56,448 nucleotides of DNA, taken from Chitinophaga pinensis. Its GTDB lineage: Bacteria > Pseudomonadota > Gammaproteobacteria > Burkholderiales > Burkholderiaceae_C. The position numbers and the translations under genes were made by a program. The stretch spans positions 1-56,448 of the forward strand of contig CALPRQ020000027.1 in the NCBI GenBank assembly GCA_943326015.2, read 5' to 3'. How positions within the stretch are numbered: position 1 is the stretch's first letter; the number at the start of each line of letters is the position of its first letter. The notes beneath the pieces were generated by a model. That model was given only the letters and a program-made list of their open reading frames with translations. It did no database searches and was not told the origin of the DNA. Of this stretch, positions 8,538 to 15,684 are shown piece after piece.

Positions 8538-9764
8538 TCATTTCACCAGCTGGTTGAGCTGGATGATGGGCAGCAGCACTGCGAGCACGATCAGCATCAC
8601 GACCAGGCCCATCACGACGATCAGCAGTGGTTCGAGCAGGGTGGCCAGGCGCAGCGCGCGGCGCTGGACCTCGGCGCTGAGCTGGCTGGCCGCGCGCTCC
8701 AGCATGGCCGGCAGCTGGCCGGTCTGCTCGCCCAGGCGCGCGAACATCGAGATCAGCCCTGGAAAGCGCTTCTTCGAGGCCAGCGCGCCGGCCAGCGGCG
8801 CCCCCTCGCGCACCAGCACCAGCGCGTCGAGCGCGTCGGCACGCAGCGCGCGGTTGTGCAGTGTCTCGGCCGCGGTCTGCAGCGCGCGCAGGATCGGCAC
8901 GCCGGCACCGGCCAGCATCGCGAGCGTGGCGGCAAAGCGCGCCGCGTTGTAGCCACGCGCGATGCGGCCCACCAGCGGCAGCTTGAGCCAGGCCGCGTCC
9001 ATGCGCTCGCGCAGGGCGTCGTTGCGGCGCGCCTGCACCAGCGCAACCCCGCCGCCGGCCAGCAGCAACGCCGCCAGCCAGCCCCATTGCCGCACCAGCC
9101 CGCTCAGGCCCAGCATGATCACGGTCAGCAGCGGCAGCGCGCGCTTGCTGCCAGCGAACACGTTGGCGACCTGGGGCACGACATAACTCATCAGGAACAC
9201 CACGATCACGATCGCGAACAGCGTCACGATGGCGGGGTAGAGCGCGGCCGAGATCAGCTTGTTGCGCAGTGCCTCGCGTTCCTCCAGGTCATCGGCCAGA
9301 CGCTCCAGCACGGTGCCGAGCTGGCCGCCCTGTTCGCCGGCCGCGATCACCGCGCGGTAGCTGGCGTCAAACTCGCGCGGATGCTGACCCAGTGCGCGCG
9401 CGAAGCTGGAGCCGGCGTTGACCTCGGCGCGCAGGCTGGCGATCAGGCGCTGCTGCTCGGGCTGGTCGGCTTCGTCGGCCAGCGCCGCGAGGCCGCGTTC
9501 GAGCTGCAGGCCCGAACTCACCAGGCCGGCGAGCTGACGTGTCCAGACCGCCAGCGCGACGGCGTTGAAAGTGCGCGCGCGCCAGAGCTGGCGGTTCCAG
9601 CCGGTCGCGGGCGCTTCCTCGCTGCCCATCGCCGGCAGGACTTCGAGCGGGATCAGGCCGCGCTGGCGCAGCAGGCCACGGGCGGCACGGGCGGTGTCGG
9701 CTTCCAGCAGTCCCTGCTGCTGGCGGCCGTCGGCATCCAGGGCTTCGTAGCGGTAGGCGGGCAT
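8538..9764 (-). CDS. gspF: Type II secretion system inner-membrane protein GspF
   Basis: This 408-residue protein has the two T2SSF repeats: opening MPAYRYEALDADG, first repeat FTRQL-like WTRQLAGLVSSGLQLERGL (about 70-200), transmembrane segments at about 170-200 and 225-245, second repeat at about 270-400, and a final helix with LLIVVMGLVVMLIVLAVLLPII. GspF is the polytopic core of the T2SS inner-membrane platform. It is separated from the rest of the operon: gspE ends near 18864, about 9 kb away. Its start lies 12 bases after the stop of the LLM oxidoreductase gene, so it is probably transcribed from that gene. Confidence 0.95.
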   Translation of the reverse strand: MPAYRYEALDADGRQQQGLLEADTARAARGLLRQRGLIPLEVLPAMGSEEAPATGWNRQLWRARTFNAVALAVWTRQLAGLVSSGLQLERGLAALADEADQPEQQRLIASLRAEVNAGSSFARALGQHPREFDASYRAVIAAGEQGGQLGTVLERLADDLEEREALRNKLISAALYPAIVTLFAIVIVVFLMSYVVPQVANVFAGSKRALPLLTVIMLGLSGLVRQWGWLAALLLAGGGVALVQARRNDALRERMDAAWLKLPLVGRIARGYNAARFAATLAMLAGAGVPILRALQTAAETLHNRALRADALDALVLVREGAPLAGALASKKRFPGLISMFARLGEQTGQLPAMLERAASQLSAEVQRRALRLATLLEPLLIVVMGLVVMLIVLAVLLPIIQLNQLVK

Positions 9765-9776
9765 GGGGTTTCGGGA

Positions 9777-10814
9777 TCAGCCCGGCTGGGCTTGGCTGGC
9801 CGGGAATGCCGCCGCAAGCGCCTGGGCGGCGATATCGAGTGAACGCAGTCGCAGCTCCGGGTCGAAGACATCGCTGACCAGCATCAGCTCGTCGGCGCCG
9901 GTCAGTTCGACCAGCCGGGTCAGGCCCGCGCGCACGGTCTCGGGGCCGCCGACCACCCCGGCCGCCAGGAAGTCGAGCACGGCGGCGCGGTGCTGCGCCG
10001 GCAGGTTTTCCAGGAAATGGGGCACCGGTGGCGCCAGCGCGCGGCGCTGGTTGGTCAGGATGCCGAGCACGCGCTGGTAATGGCTGCTGGCGAGGAATTC
10101 GGCTTCCTCGTCGGTCGGCGCAGCGACCAGTGGCACGCCGATGATGACGTAGGGCTGCTGCAGCTGGGCCGAGGGCCGGAAATGACTCCGGTACAGGTCG
10201 AGCGCCTGCAGCAGCAGGCGCGGCGCGAAATGCGAGGCGAAGGCATAGGGCAGGCCGCGTTCGGCTGCCAGCCGGGCCGAATACAGGCTGGAGCCCAGCA
10301 GCCAGATCGGCACCTCGGTGCCGGCGCCCGGCAGTGCGACCAGGCGCTGGCCGGGCTGGGCCGGCGCCAGCAGGCGCTGCAGTTCGGCGACGTCGGCGGG
10401 GAAGTCGTCCTCGGTCTCGACCCGGTCGCGCCGCAAGGCGCGCATGGTCAGGCCGTCGGTGCCGGGCGCGCGGCCCAGCCCGAGGTCGATCCGGCCCGGA
10501 TAGAGCTCGGCCAGCGTGCCGAAGGCCTCGGCCACGACCAGCGGCGCGTGGTTGGGCAGCATGATGCCACCCGAGCCGACTCGGATGCGTTCGGTCGCGC
10601 CCGCGATATGGCCGACCAGCACGGCGGTGGCCGAACTCGCGACGCCCGGCATGTTGTGGTGCTCGGCCAGCCAGTAGCGCGCAAAGCCCAGGCTTTCGGC
10701 ATGCCGGGCCGTGCGGCGCGCGATGGCCAGCGCGTCAGCGACGCTGCCGCCCTGGCGCACGGTGACCAGGTCGAGCATGGAGAGACGGGGTGTGGACGAG
10801 TCGGTGGTGGACAT
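9777..10814 (-). CDS. LLM class (luciferase-like) flavin-dependent oxidoreductase
   Basis: This 345-residue protein carries [47 protein letters not shown] and [13 protein letters not shown], the hallmarks of the MsnO8/YhbW-type luciferase-like monooxygenase group (FMN-dependent TIM barrel). The substrate is unknown. The start is placed at the ATG ending at 10814 (MSTTDSSTP) because the 28 extra codons open upstream have no family-like sequence. It is divergent from the TPR regulator gene (115-base gap) and is immediately upstream of gspF on the same strand. Confidence 0.9.
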   Translation of the reverse strand: MSTTDSSTPRLSMLDLVTVRQGGSVADALAIARRTARHAESLGFARYWLAEHHNMPGVASSATAVLVGHIAGATERIRVGSGGIMLPNHAPLVVAEAFGTLAELYPGRIDLGLGRAPGTDGLTMRALRRDRVETEDDFPADVAELQRLLAPAQPGQRLVALPGAGTEVPIWLLGSSLYSARLAAERGLPYAFASHFAPRLLLQALDLYRSHFRPSAQLQQPYVIIGVPLVAAPTDEEAEFLASSHYQRVLGILTNQRRALAPPVPHFLENLPAQHRAAVLDFLAAGVVGGPETVRAGLTRLVELTGADELMLVSDVFDPELRLRSLDIAAQALAAAFPASQAQPG

Positions 10815-10930
10815 GCGGGCATTGTAGGGACAGCATATGTCGCTCGAATGCGCTGCAAAACGAATGGATAAAAGTCTGCCGGTCGCGAATGGGGTCATCC
10901 CGGTCCGGCCTGACGGACTCAGGGAGGACC

Positions 10931-12370
10931 ATGTCAGATACCAACCAGTTGGAGGCGCGGCTCAGCCGGGATGCCGATGCCTGCCAGGCCGTCGATGCGA
11001 TCCTGCGCTCGGCGCGTGGTTTCGCACAGCTCGACGACTGGCGAAACAGTCTGCTCGACAGGCTGGCGGCCGAGCCAGGGCTGCCGTCGCAGCAGCGGGC
11101 GGCCCTGCTGCTGCGCCTCGGGCTCATTGTCTTGCTGCGTGCCGGCGACTGCGCGACGGCCAGGCGGACCTTCGACGAGGCGATCGCGCTCGTCGAGGAC
11201 GAACGCCCGGGCAACTTGTTGCTGGTGCTGCGCGCGCTGGCTGGCATGGCGGATTCCCTGGCGGGTCGCCTGGTGCGCGCCGACGTGCAATTGTCTGATG
11301 CCGAACTCGCCAGCCGTGAGCCTGGCATATCCGTCCTGACGCGCGGCTGGCTCGCGATCGCATTGGCCCTGAACCGACTGTTCAGGGGCGATGCGGCGGG
11401 GGCGCTGGAGATCCTGGCTGGCTCCGAGGCCGCGCTGCCGCAGGAGGGGCCGGCCGGCCGGCTGCAGCTGCTGCTGTGCATGTACGCCGCCGCGCTGCAG
11501 GGATGTCGGGATCAGGTCGCGGCGTTCTCGGCCCGCATTGCGTGCGCCGCCATCCCCGAGCGCCTGACCCTGCTGCATGCCGGCCGGCATTTCGTGCTCG
11601 GGGTCGCGGCCCTGAGGGGTGGCGAAGCCTTGCGCGCGCTGGTGCATGCCGAGGAAGGCGCCAGTGCCGGCGCGCGCGGGGGCAGCCGGCTGGCGGTGCA
11701 CCTGGCGGCCCTGCTGCAGGCCCAGGCCCTGGCCGACCTGCAGCGGGTCGACGAGGCCAGGGTCCTGCTGCTGCAAAGCTGTCTGGATTGGAGATCCCTC
11801 GGTCTGGACTATCTGGCGCTGGCAGGCCGGCTTGAACTGACCCAGCTGGAGGCGAACGCGGGCGAGCTCGACCGCGCCCGTCAGGCGCTGGCGGCGGCGC
11901 GTGCCTTGCTGTCGGTCGGCGAGCCGCTGGCGTCCCTGCACCGCGGGCCGGATTGGTTGCACGAGCTGGAGCGCAGGCTCGACGGCGGCCTTGTGCCGGT
12001 ATCGAGCGCTCAGGCCCATGTGCGTATCCACATCCTGGGCGAGTTCGTCGTCGAGATCAAAGGGCGGCGTCTCTACGACCGCGACTGGAAGGGCCAGCGC
12101 ACCAAGTCGCTGCTGCTGGCGCTGATCGGCGAAGGCGGCTACAAGGTGCCGGTCGAGCGCCTGTCCGACCTGCTCTGGCCCGATTCGGATGGCGATCAGG
12201 CACTGCAGAACCTCAAGGTCGCGCTGCACCGCCTGCGGCGCCTGGGTTGTGCCCAGGATGAGGCGCCGGTGAACTGGGTTCACGTCAAGCATGGCCGGGT
12301 CAGCCTCTCGCGCAGCCTGTGCTGGGTCGATCTCCATCAGTCTGTAACTGATTTGGAACCCCCGCGCTGA
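10931..12370 (+). CDS. TPR-repeat regulator with C-terminal SARP-type winged-helix DNA-binding domain
   Basis: This 479-residue protein starts at an ATG with an AGGGAGG box just upstream. Residues 1-350 are all-helical and Ala/Leu/Arg-rich, with degenerate TPR-like pairs (for example [38 protein letters not shown]). Residues about 363-470 form a winged helix of the OmpR/SARP transcriptional-activator kind: [16 protein letters not shown], then [45 protein letters not shown]. Domain order is the reverse of classical SARPs, and no ATPase or BTAD follows. It is the first gene of the peptidase cassette, 152 bases upstream of the C1 peptidase, and is inferred to be its transcriptional regulator. 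Confidence 0.82.
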   Translation: MSDTNQLEARLSRDADACQAVDAILRSARGFAQLDDWRNSLLDRLAAEPGLPSQQRAALLLRLGLIVLLRAGDCATARRTFDEAIALVEDERPGNLLLVLRALAGMADSLAGRLVRADVQLSDAELASREPGISVLTRGWLAIALALNRLFRGDAAGALEILAGSEAALPQEGPAGRLQLLLCMYAAALQGCRDQVAAFSARIACAAIPERLTLLHAGRHFVLGVAALRGGEALRALVHAEEGASAGARGGSRLAVHLAALLQAQALADLQRVDEARVLLLQSCLDWRSLGLDYLALAGRLELTQLEANAGELDRARQALAAARALLSVGEPLASLHRGPDWLHELERRLDGGLVPVSSAQAHVRIHILGEFVVEIKGRRLYDRDWKGQRTKSLLLALIGEGGYKVPVERLSDLLWPDSDGDQALQNLKVALHRLRRLGCAQDEAPVNWVHVKHGRVSLSRSLCWVDLHQSVTDLEPPR

Positions 12371-12450
12371 AATGCTGCTGTCATCGCCCTGCTGCGGGTC
12401 GATCTTGCCTTTCTGGGCGGATCGTGCGGCATGCGGGCGTACAGGAGCTG

Positions 12451-12462
12451 GACGCTCGCGTC
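12451..12462. promoter_or_regulatory. Short inverted repeat in front of the C1 peptidase gene
   Basis: GACGC-TC-GCGTC is a perfect 5-base inverted repeat, 60 bases before the peptidase start. It may be an operator half of the TPR/winged-helix regulator or just chance in GC-rich DNA. The rest of the 152-base gap (12371-12522) shows no clear promoter or terminator. Confidence 0.2.
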
Positions 12463-12522
12463 TGGCAGCGTGGCCCGCGCGGCAAAGCCAGCGCAAGCCT
12501 TGATTCACAGGGAGATGGACAA

Positions 12523-13626
12523 ATGACGATGGAAAGCCTCAAGACCATACAGAACGCGATCGCCAAGGAGGGCCTGGACTGGCAGGCCGCCGCCACCAGC
12601 GTGTCGCAGTTGAGCACCGAACAGCAGAAGGGGATGCTGGGCCTGCGCATCGACAAGGCCGAGCTGGAAGCGACCGAGAAGGCCATCAAGGCTGCCACCG
12701 CATTGCGCGCGCTGCAGGCCGAAGCCGGTTTCCCGCTTGCGATCGACTGGCGCAACAACGGCGGCAACTGGGTCACCTCGGTCAAGGATCAGGGCGGCTG
12801 CGGCTCCTGCGTCGCGCATGGCACGCTGGCCGCCATCGAGGCGCGCGCCAACATCGTCTGCCAGAACCCCAACCTCGACCTCGACCTGTCGGAGTCCCAC
12901 CTGTTCTATTGCGGCTGCGGCAACTGCTGCGGCAACGGTTGGAACTTCGCCCCCGCGCTCGACTTCTGCAAGAACACCGGGGTCGCCAGGGAGGCCGATT
13001 TTCCCTATGTCGACAGCAACCAGCCCTGCAAGCCGGGCGTCGCGCCGATCTTCAAGATCGACGGCTGGACCCAGGTGCTCGCGCTGGCTGACCGCAAGAA
13101 CCTGCTGGCCGCGCGCGGCCCGATGGTCGCCGGCATGGCGGTCTACCAGGACTTCTTCAGCTACGCGGGCGGCGTCTACAAGCATGTCAGCGGCAGCCTG
13201 GCGGGCTATCACGCGATCTCGGTGGTCGGCTACGACGAGACCGGCAAGTACTGGATCTGCAAGAACAGCTGGGGCACCGGCTGGGGCGAGCTCGGGCCGG
13301 ATGGCTCGCGTGGCTGGTTTCGCATCGCCTATGGCGACGCCAGCGGCCTCGACACCCAGTTCGCCTTCTACGATGTGCAGCTCAACCAATGTCCGGTGCC
13401 GGTGATCGATCCCTGCATCAGGCACCGGGTCTACCTGAGCAACGTGCTGCGCGCCGCTCAGACCAACCGGGCCCTGCGGGCCTGCCTGCTGTTCCATGTC
13501 TGCCGCGTCGGCCGCCTGCCGCTGTGCTCGCGCGCCGTCATGGACGTGGTCAGCCGGGTCCAGGCCGTCCTCAAGATCTGCCCGCAGTTCAGGCTGGCGT
13601 TCTGCCGTGCCCTGCAGACCATCTGA
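12523..13626 (+). CDS. Papain-family (C1) cysteine peptidase with Cys-rich basic C-terminal tail
   Basis: This 367-residue protein starts at the ATG after a GGGAGATGGACAA box. Residues 1-70 form a helical propeptide-like region. The peptidase core (about 73-285) has the oxyanion Gln90 and nucleophile Cys96 in KDQGGCGSCVAHG, His230 in AGYHAISVVGY and Asn248 in CKNSWGTGWGE, so all catalytic residues are present. Residues 290-367 are an extra tail, strongly basic, with seven Cys and predicted helices; I do not recognise it. No signal peptide is visible, which is unusual for a papain-like enzyme and suggests cytoplasmic action. A chagasin-type inhibitor is encoded two genes downstream. Confidence 0.93.
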   Translation: MTMESLKTIQNAIAKEGLDWQAAATSVSQLSTEQQKGMLGLRIDKAELEATEKAIKAATALRALQAEAGFPLAIDWRNNGGNWVTSVKDQGGCGSCVAHGTLAAIEARANIVCQNPNLDLDLSESHLFYCGCGNCCGNGWNFAPALDFCKNTGVAREADFPYVDSNQPCKPGVAPIFKIDGWTQVLALADRKNLLAARGPMVAGMAVYQDFFSYAGGVYKHVSGSLAGYHAISVVGYDETGKYWICKNSWGTGWGELGPDGSRGWFRIAYGDASGLDTQFAFYDVQLNQCPVPVIDPCIRHRVYLSNVLRAAQTNRALRACLLFHVCRVGRLPLCSRAVMDVVSRVQAVLKICPQFRLAFCRALQTI

Positions 13627-13694
13627 GGCGGCTGCTGACGGCCTTTGCCTGGGGCGGCATGACCCGCTCCATATTGTGAAACCAGGAGGACAAC

Positions 13695-14051
13695 ATGCGT
13701 GGATGTGGATGCAAGTGCGGGCCGCAGCAGGCGGCCCAACAGCAGTTCGGGACCGAGCCGGCAGGGACTGAGCAGGACAACTGGTTCGGCCTGGCCGAAG
13801 CGCCGACAGGCCAGTCGGGGGCAGAACTGTTCGAGGCATTGACCGCTGCTGGCGCCGAGCCGTCCGCAGACGTCGAGGCCGACGAGCTGGCCGCGGTCGA
13901 GTTCGAAGACGAGCAGGCGGCGCAGCAGGAGCTCGACGAGGTGCTGGCCGAGGCGGATGATGAAGGCGGCGAGGCGGTCGAGCCTGGTCTGGATGAGCTG
14001 CTGGTGCTGCTCAGGAACCAGCCGGGTCTCAAGATCACGCTGTCGTATTGA
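13695..14051 (+). CDS. Small acidic protein with Cys-rich N-terminus, unknown function
   Basis: This 118-residue protein has a strong AGGAGG box 6 bases before its ATG. It opens MRGCGCKCGPQQ (three Cys in the first eight residues), is then extremely acidic (26 Asp/Glu against four Lys/Arg), and ends with DELLVLLRNQPGLKITLSY, a short helix and strand. I do not recognise the family. It lies between the C1 peptidase and its putative inhibitor, 68 bases after the peptidase stop. Its charge is opposite to the basic tail of the peptidase, so it may bind the peptidase or be its substrate; this is inference. Confidence 0.75.
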   Translation: MRGCGCKCGPQQAAQQQFGTEPAGTEQDNWFGLAEAPTGQSGAELFEALTAAGAEPSADVEADELAAVEFEDEQAAQQELDEVLAEADDEGGEAVEPGLDELLVLLRNQPGLKITLSY

Positions 14052-14145
14052 GCTTTTGCACGCGGGGCCGGCGCTATCATCGGCGACGGTCCCGCTGCGC
14101 GGCGATCCGGTTTCATTTTTTCACTTTCGCCGCAAGGTCGCAGGC

Positions 14146-14448
14146 ATGCCTAAGACATACACCCGGGACCATCCCCGCATCGACGTCAGCACGGGTCAGG
14201 CCTTCGTGATCGAGCTCGCGGCCAATCCGACCACCGGCTACGAGTGGCAAGCCGATTTCGATCCGGCCGCATTGAGGCTGGCCGGGCGCGAGTTCGTCCT
14301 GTCAGTCGCGTCAATGGGCGGCGGCGGCATCGAGCGCTTCCGTTTCGAGTCGCTTGCAGCGGGGGTGACCCGACTCGCATTCGCCTACCGGCGTGGCTGG
14401 GAGTCCGGCGTCCGGGACCAGGCGGTGTTCGAGGTCACGGCGGATTGA
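14146..14448 (+). CDS. Chagasin-family (I42) cysteine peptidase inhibitor
   Basis: This 100-residue protein has the three loops of the chagasin fold that plug the active site of papain-like enzymes: NPTTGY (27-32), the Gly-rich loop GGGG (58-61) followed by IERFRFE, and YRRGWE (81-86) in place of the usual YxRPW. Beta-strand spacing and length match the family. Unlike many homologues it has no signal peptide, in keeping with the signal-less peptidase next to it. The start is the ATG at 14146 (AAGG about 8 bases upstream); the open frame extends to 13957 but overlaps the previous gene with unlikely sequence. It probably restrains the C1 peptidase at 12523-13626. Confidence 0.88.
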   Translation: MPKTYTRDHPRIDVSTGQAFVIELAANPTTGYEWQADFDPAALRLAGREFVLSVASMGGGGIERFRFESLAAGVTRLAFAYRRGWESGVRDQAVFEVTAD

Positions 14449-14475
14449 TCATCCATCCGTCGGTCCCGAACCTGC

Positions 14476-15441
14476 TCAGTCGAGCTTGAGCTTGCGGCTG
14501 TTGACCACCTGCTTGTAGATCTCGAACTCGGACTTGATCTGCTCGCCGAACTGCTCGGGCGTGTTGGCGACGATCAGCGAGCCGGTGCCCTCGATGCGCT
14601 TGCGCACCGCCGGGTCCTCAAGCGACTTGCGTACGCCAGCGTTGACTTTGTCGACCACCTCTTTCGGCAGTCCCTTGGGGCCGATGATGCCAAAGAAGGC
14701 CATCCGGTTGACCGGCTCCAGACCGACTTCCTTGAAGGTCGGCACATTGGGCAGCTGTTCCAGGCGCTTGGGCGCCGCGACCGCGATCGGAATGAGCTTG
14801 CCGGCCTGGATGAAGGGCAGCGCCGAGGGCAGGTTGTCGAAGATCATCTCGACCTGGCCGGCCACCGCGTCGTTGAGCGCCGGACCCGAGCCGCGGTAGG
14901 GGATATGCGTGATGAAGGTCTTGGTCTGTTCCTTGAACAGCTCCATCTGCAGGTGCAGGATGGTGCCGGTGCCCGACGAGGCATGCGAGTACTTGCCCGG
15001 CGCCTTGCGGACCGCCTCGATGAAGGTCTTGTAGTCCTTGGCCGGGAAGCTCGGATGCACCGCCAGCACGTTGGGGGTGGCGGCGATGTTGATGATGGGC
15101 GTGAAGTCCGTCACCGGGTGGTAGGGAATCTTGGGGTTGATCGCCGGATTGGCCGCCATGCTCGATACCGTCGCGATACCCAGGTTGTAGCCGTCCGGCG
15201 CCGCGCGCGCGGTCTCGGCCGCCCCGATGCTGCCACCGCCACCGGCCTTGTTCTCGACGATCACGCTCTGGCCCAACGCCTTGCCGAGCGGGTCGGCAAT
15301 GATGCGCGCGACCACGTCGGTGGTGCCACCGGGCGCGAACGGCACCTGCAGCTTGATCACCTTGCTCGGGTAGCTCTGGGCCAGGGCCAGGGTGCTGGCA
15401 CTCAGGGCGCAGGCCAAGGTCAATACTTGACGACGTTTCAT
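14476..15441 (-). CDS. Bug-family (TctC-like) periplasmic substrate-binding receptor
   Basis: This 321-residue protein has a signal peptide (MKRRQVLTLACALSASTLALAQ) and then SYPSKVIKLQVPFAPGGTTDVVARII, the characteristic Bug/TctC opening with the PxAPGGxxD carboxylate-binding loop. It also has VENKAGGGGSIG and YRGSGPALNDAVAGQVEM. These receptors bind carboxylates or other small acids for tripartite tricarboxylate transporters and are greatly expanded in Burkholderiales. No tctA or tctB lies nearby, so it is an orphan. It is convergent with the inhibitor gene. Confidence 0.95.
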   Translation of the reverse strand: MKRRQVLTLACALSASTLALAQSYPSKVIKLQVPFAPGGTTDVVARIIADPLGKALGQSVIVENKAGGGGSIGAAETARAAPDGYNLGIATVSSMAANPAINPKIPYHPVTDFTPIINIAATPNVLAVHPSFPAKDYKTFIEAVRKAPGKYSHASSGTGTILHLQMELFKEQTKTFITHIPYRGSGPALNDAVAGQVEMIFDNLPSALPFIQAGKLIPIAVAAPKRLEQLPNVPTFKEVGLEPVNRMAFFGIIGPKGLPKEVVDKVNAGVRKSLEDPAVRKRIEGTGSLIVANTPEQFGEQIKSEFEIYKQVVNSRKLKLD

Positions 15442-15471
15442 CTCAAAACCTCTTGAACGGATGCCGGCAGG

Positions 15472-15494
15472 CCGACCGGATTTTTTCAGGTCGG
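15472..15494. promoter_or_regulatory. Hairpin in the leader of the Bug receptor gene
   Basis: CCGACC and GGTCGG flank an 11-base loop containing a T6 run, 30 bases upstream of the receptor start. On the receptor's (minus) strand the hairpin is not followed by a T tract, so it is a leader structure at most and not a terminator. Confidence 0.25.
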
Positions 15495-15518
15495 AATTCA
15501 GACAAAAAGCATACCAGT

Positions 15519-15528
15519 CCCGTACGGG
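15519..15528. promoter_or_regulatory. Perfect 10-base palindrome upstream of the Bug receptor gene
   Basis: CCCGTACGGG reads the same on both strands and lies about 80 bases upstream of the receptor start. On the minus strand it is followed by TATGCT, a weak -10-like hexamer. It is a candidate operator; no regulator gene is adjacent. Confidence 0.3.
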
Positions 15529-15559
15529 CTTGGTGTGGATGAAGCGTGCATCAGGCCTT

Positions 15560-15610
15560 GATCGCGGTCAGTCCCGCATCACGCGCAGCAGCTCCTCGCG
15601 GCTGGTGATG
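15560..15610. repeat. Left 51-base direct repeat (orphan copy of the gspE 3' end)
   Basis: This block is identical to 18856-18906 at 50 of 51 positions (A at 15578, G at 18874). The right-hand copy is the true gspE 3' end: the last 43 coding bases plus 8 downstream. Here the block is detached from any gspE frame and is followed at once by AT-rich DNA. It marks the left edge of the islet. Confidence 0.9.
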
Positions 15611-15637
15611 TTGTATCGAAAACAACTGTTTTTCTTT

Positions 15638-15646
15638 TGGTATTAT
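15638..15646 (+). promoter_or_regulatory. Extended -10 promoter candidate for the islet operon
   Basis: TGGTATTAT fits an extended -10 element (TGn plus TATTAT, five of six matches to TATAAT) 39 bases before the lipoprotein start, in the most AT-rich stretch of the window. No good -35 is seen at 17 bases, which an extended -10 can tolerate. Confidence 0.45.
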
Positions 15647-15684
15647 TTGGCGGTTCACATTTTTAAAACTCAGAAATTGATCGT

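Noticed and set aside
7611-9842. 743-codon plus-strand open frame opposite the 5'-nucleotidase and gspF
   Set aside because: Composition is Gln/His/Arg/Ala-rich without any motif, and it runs antisense to two clear genes; long shadow frames are expected at this GC content.
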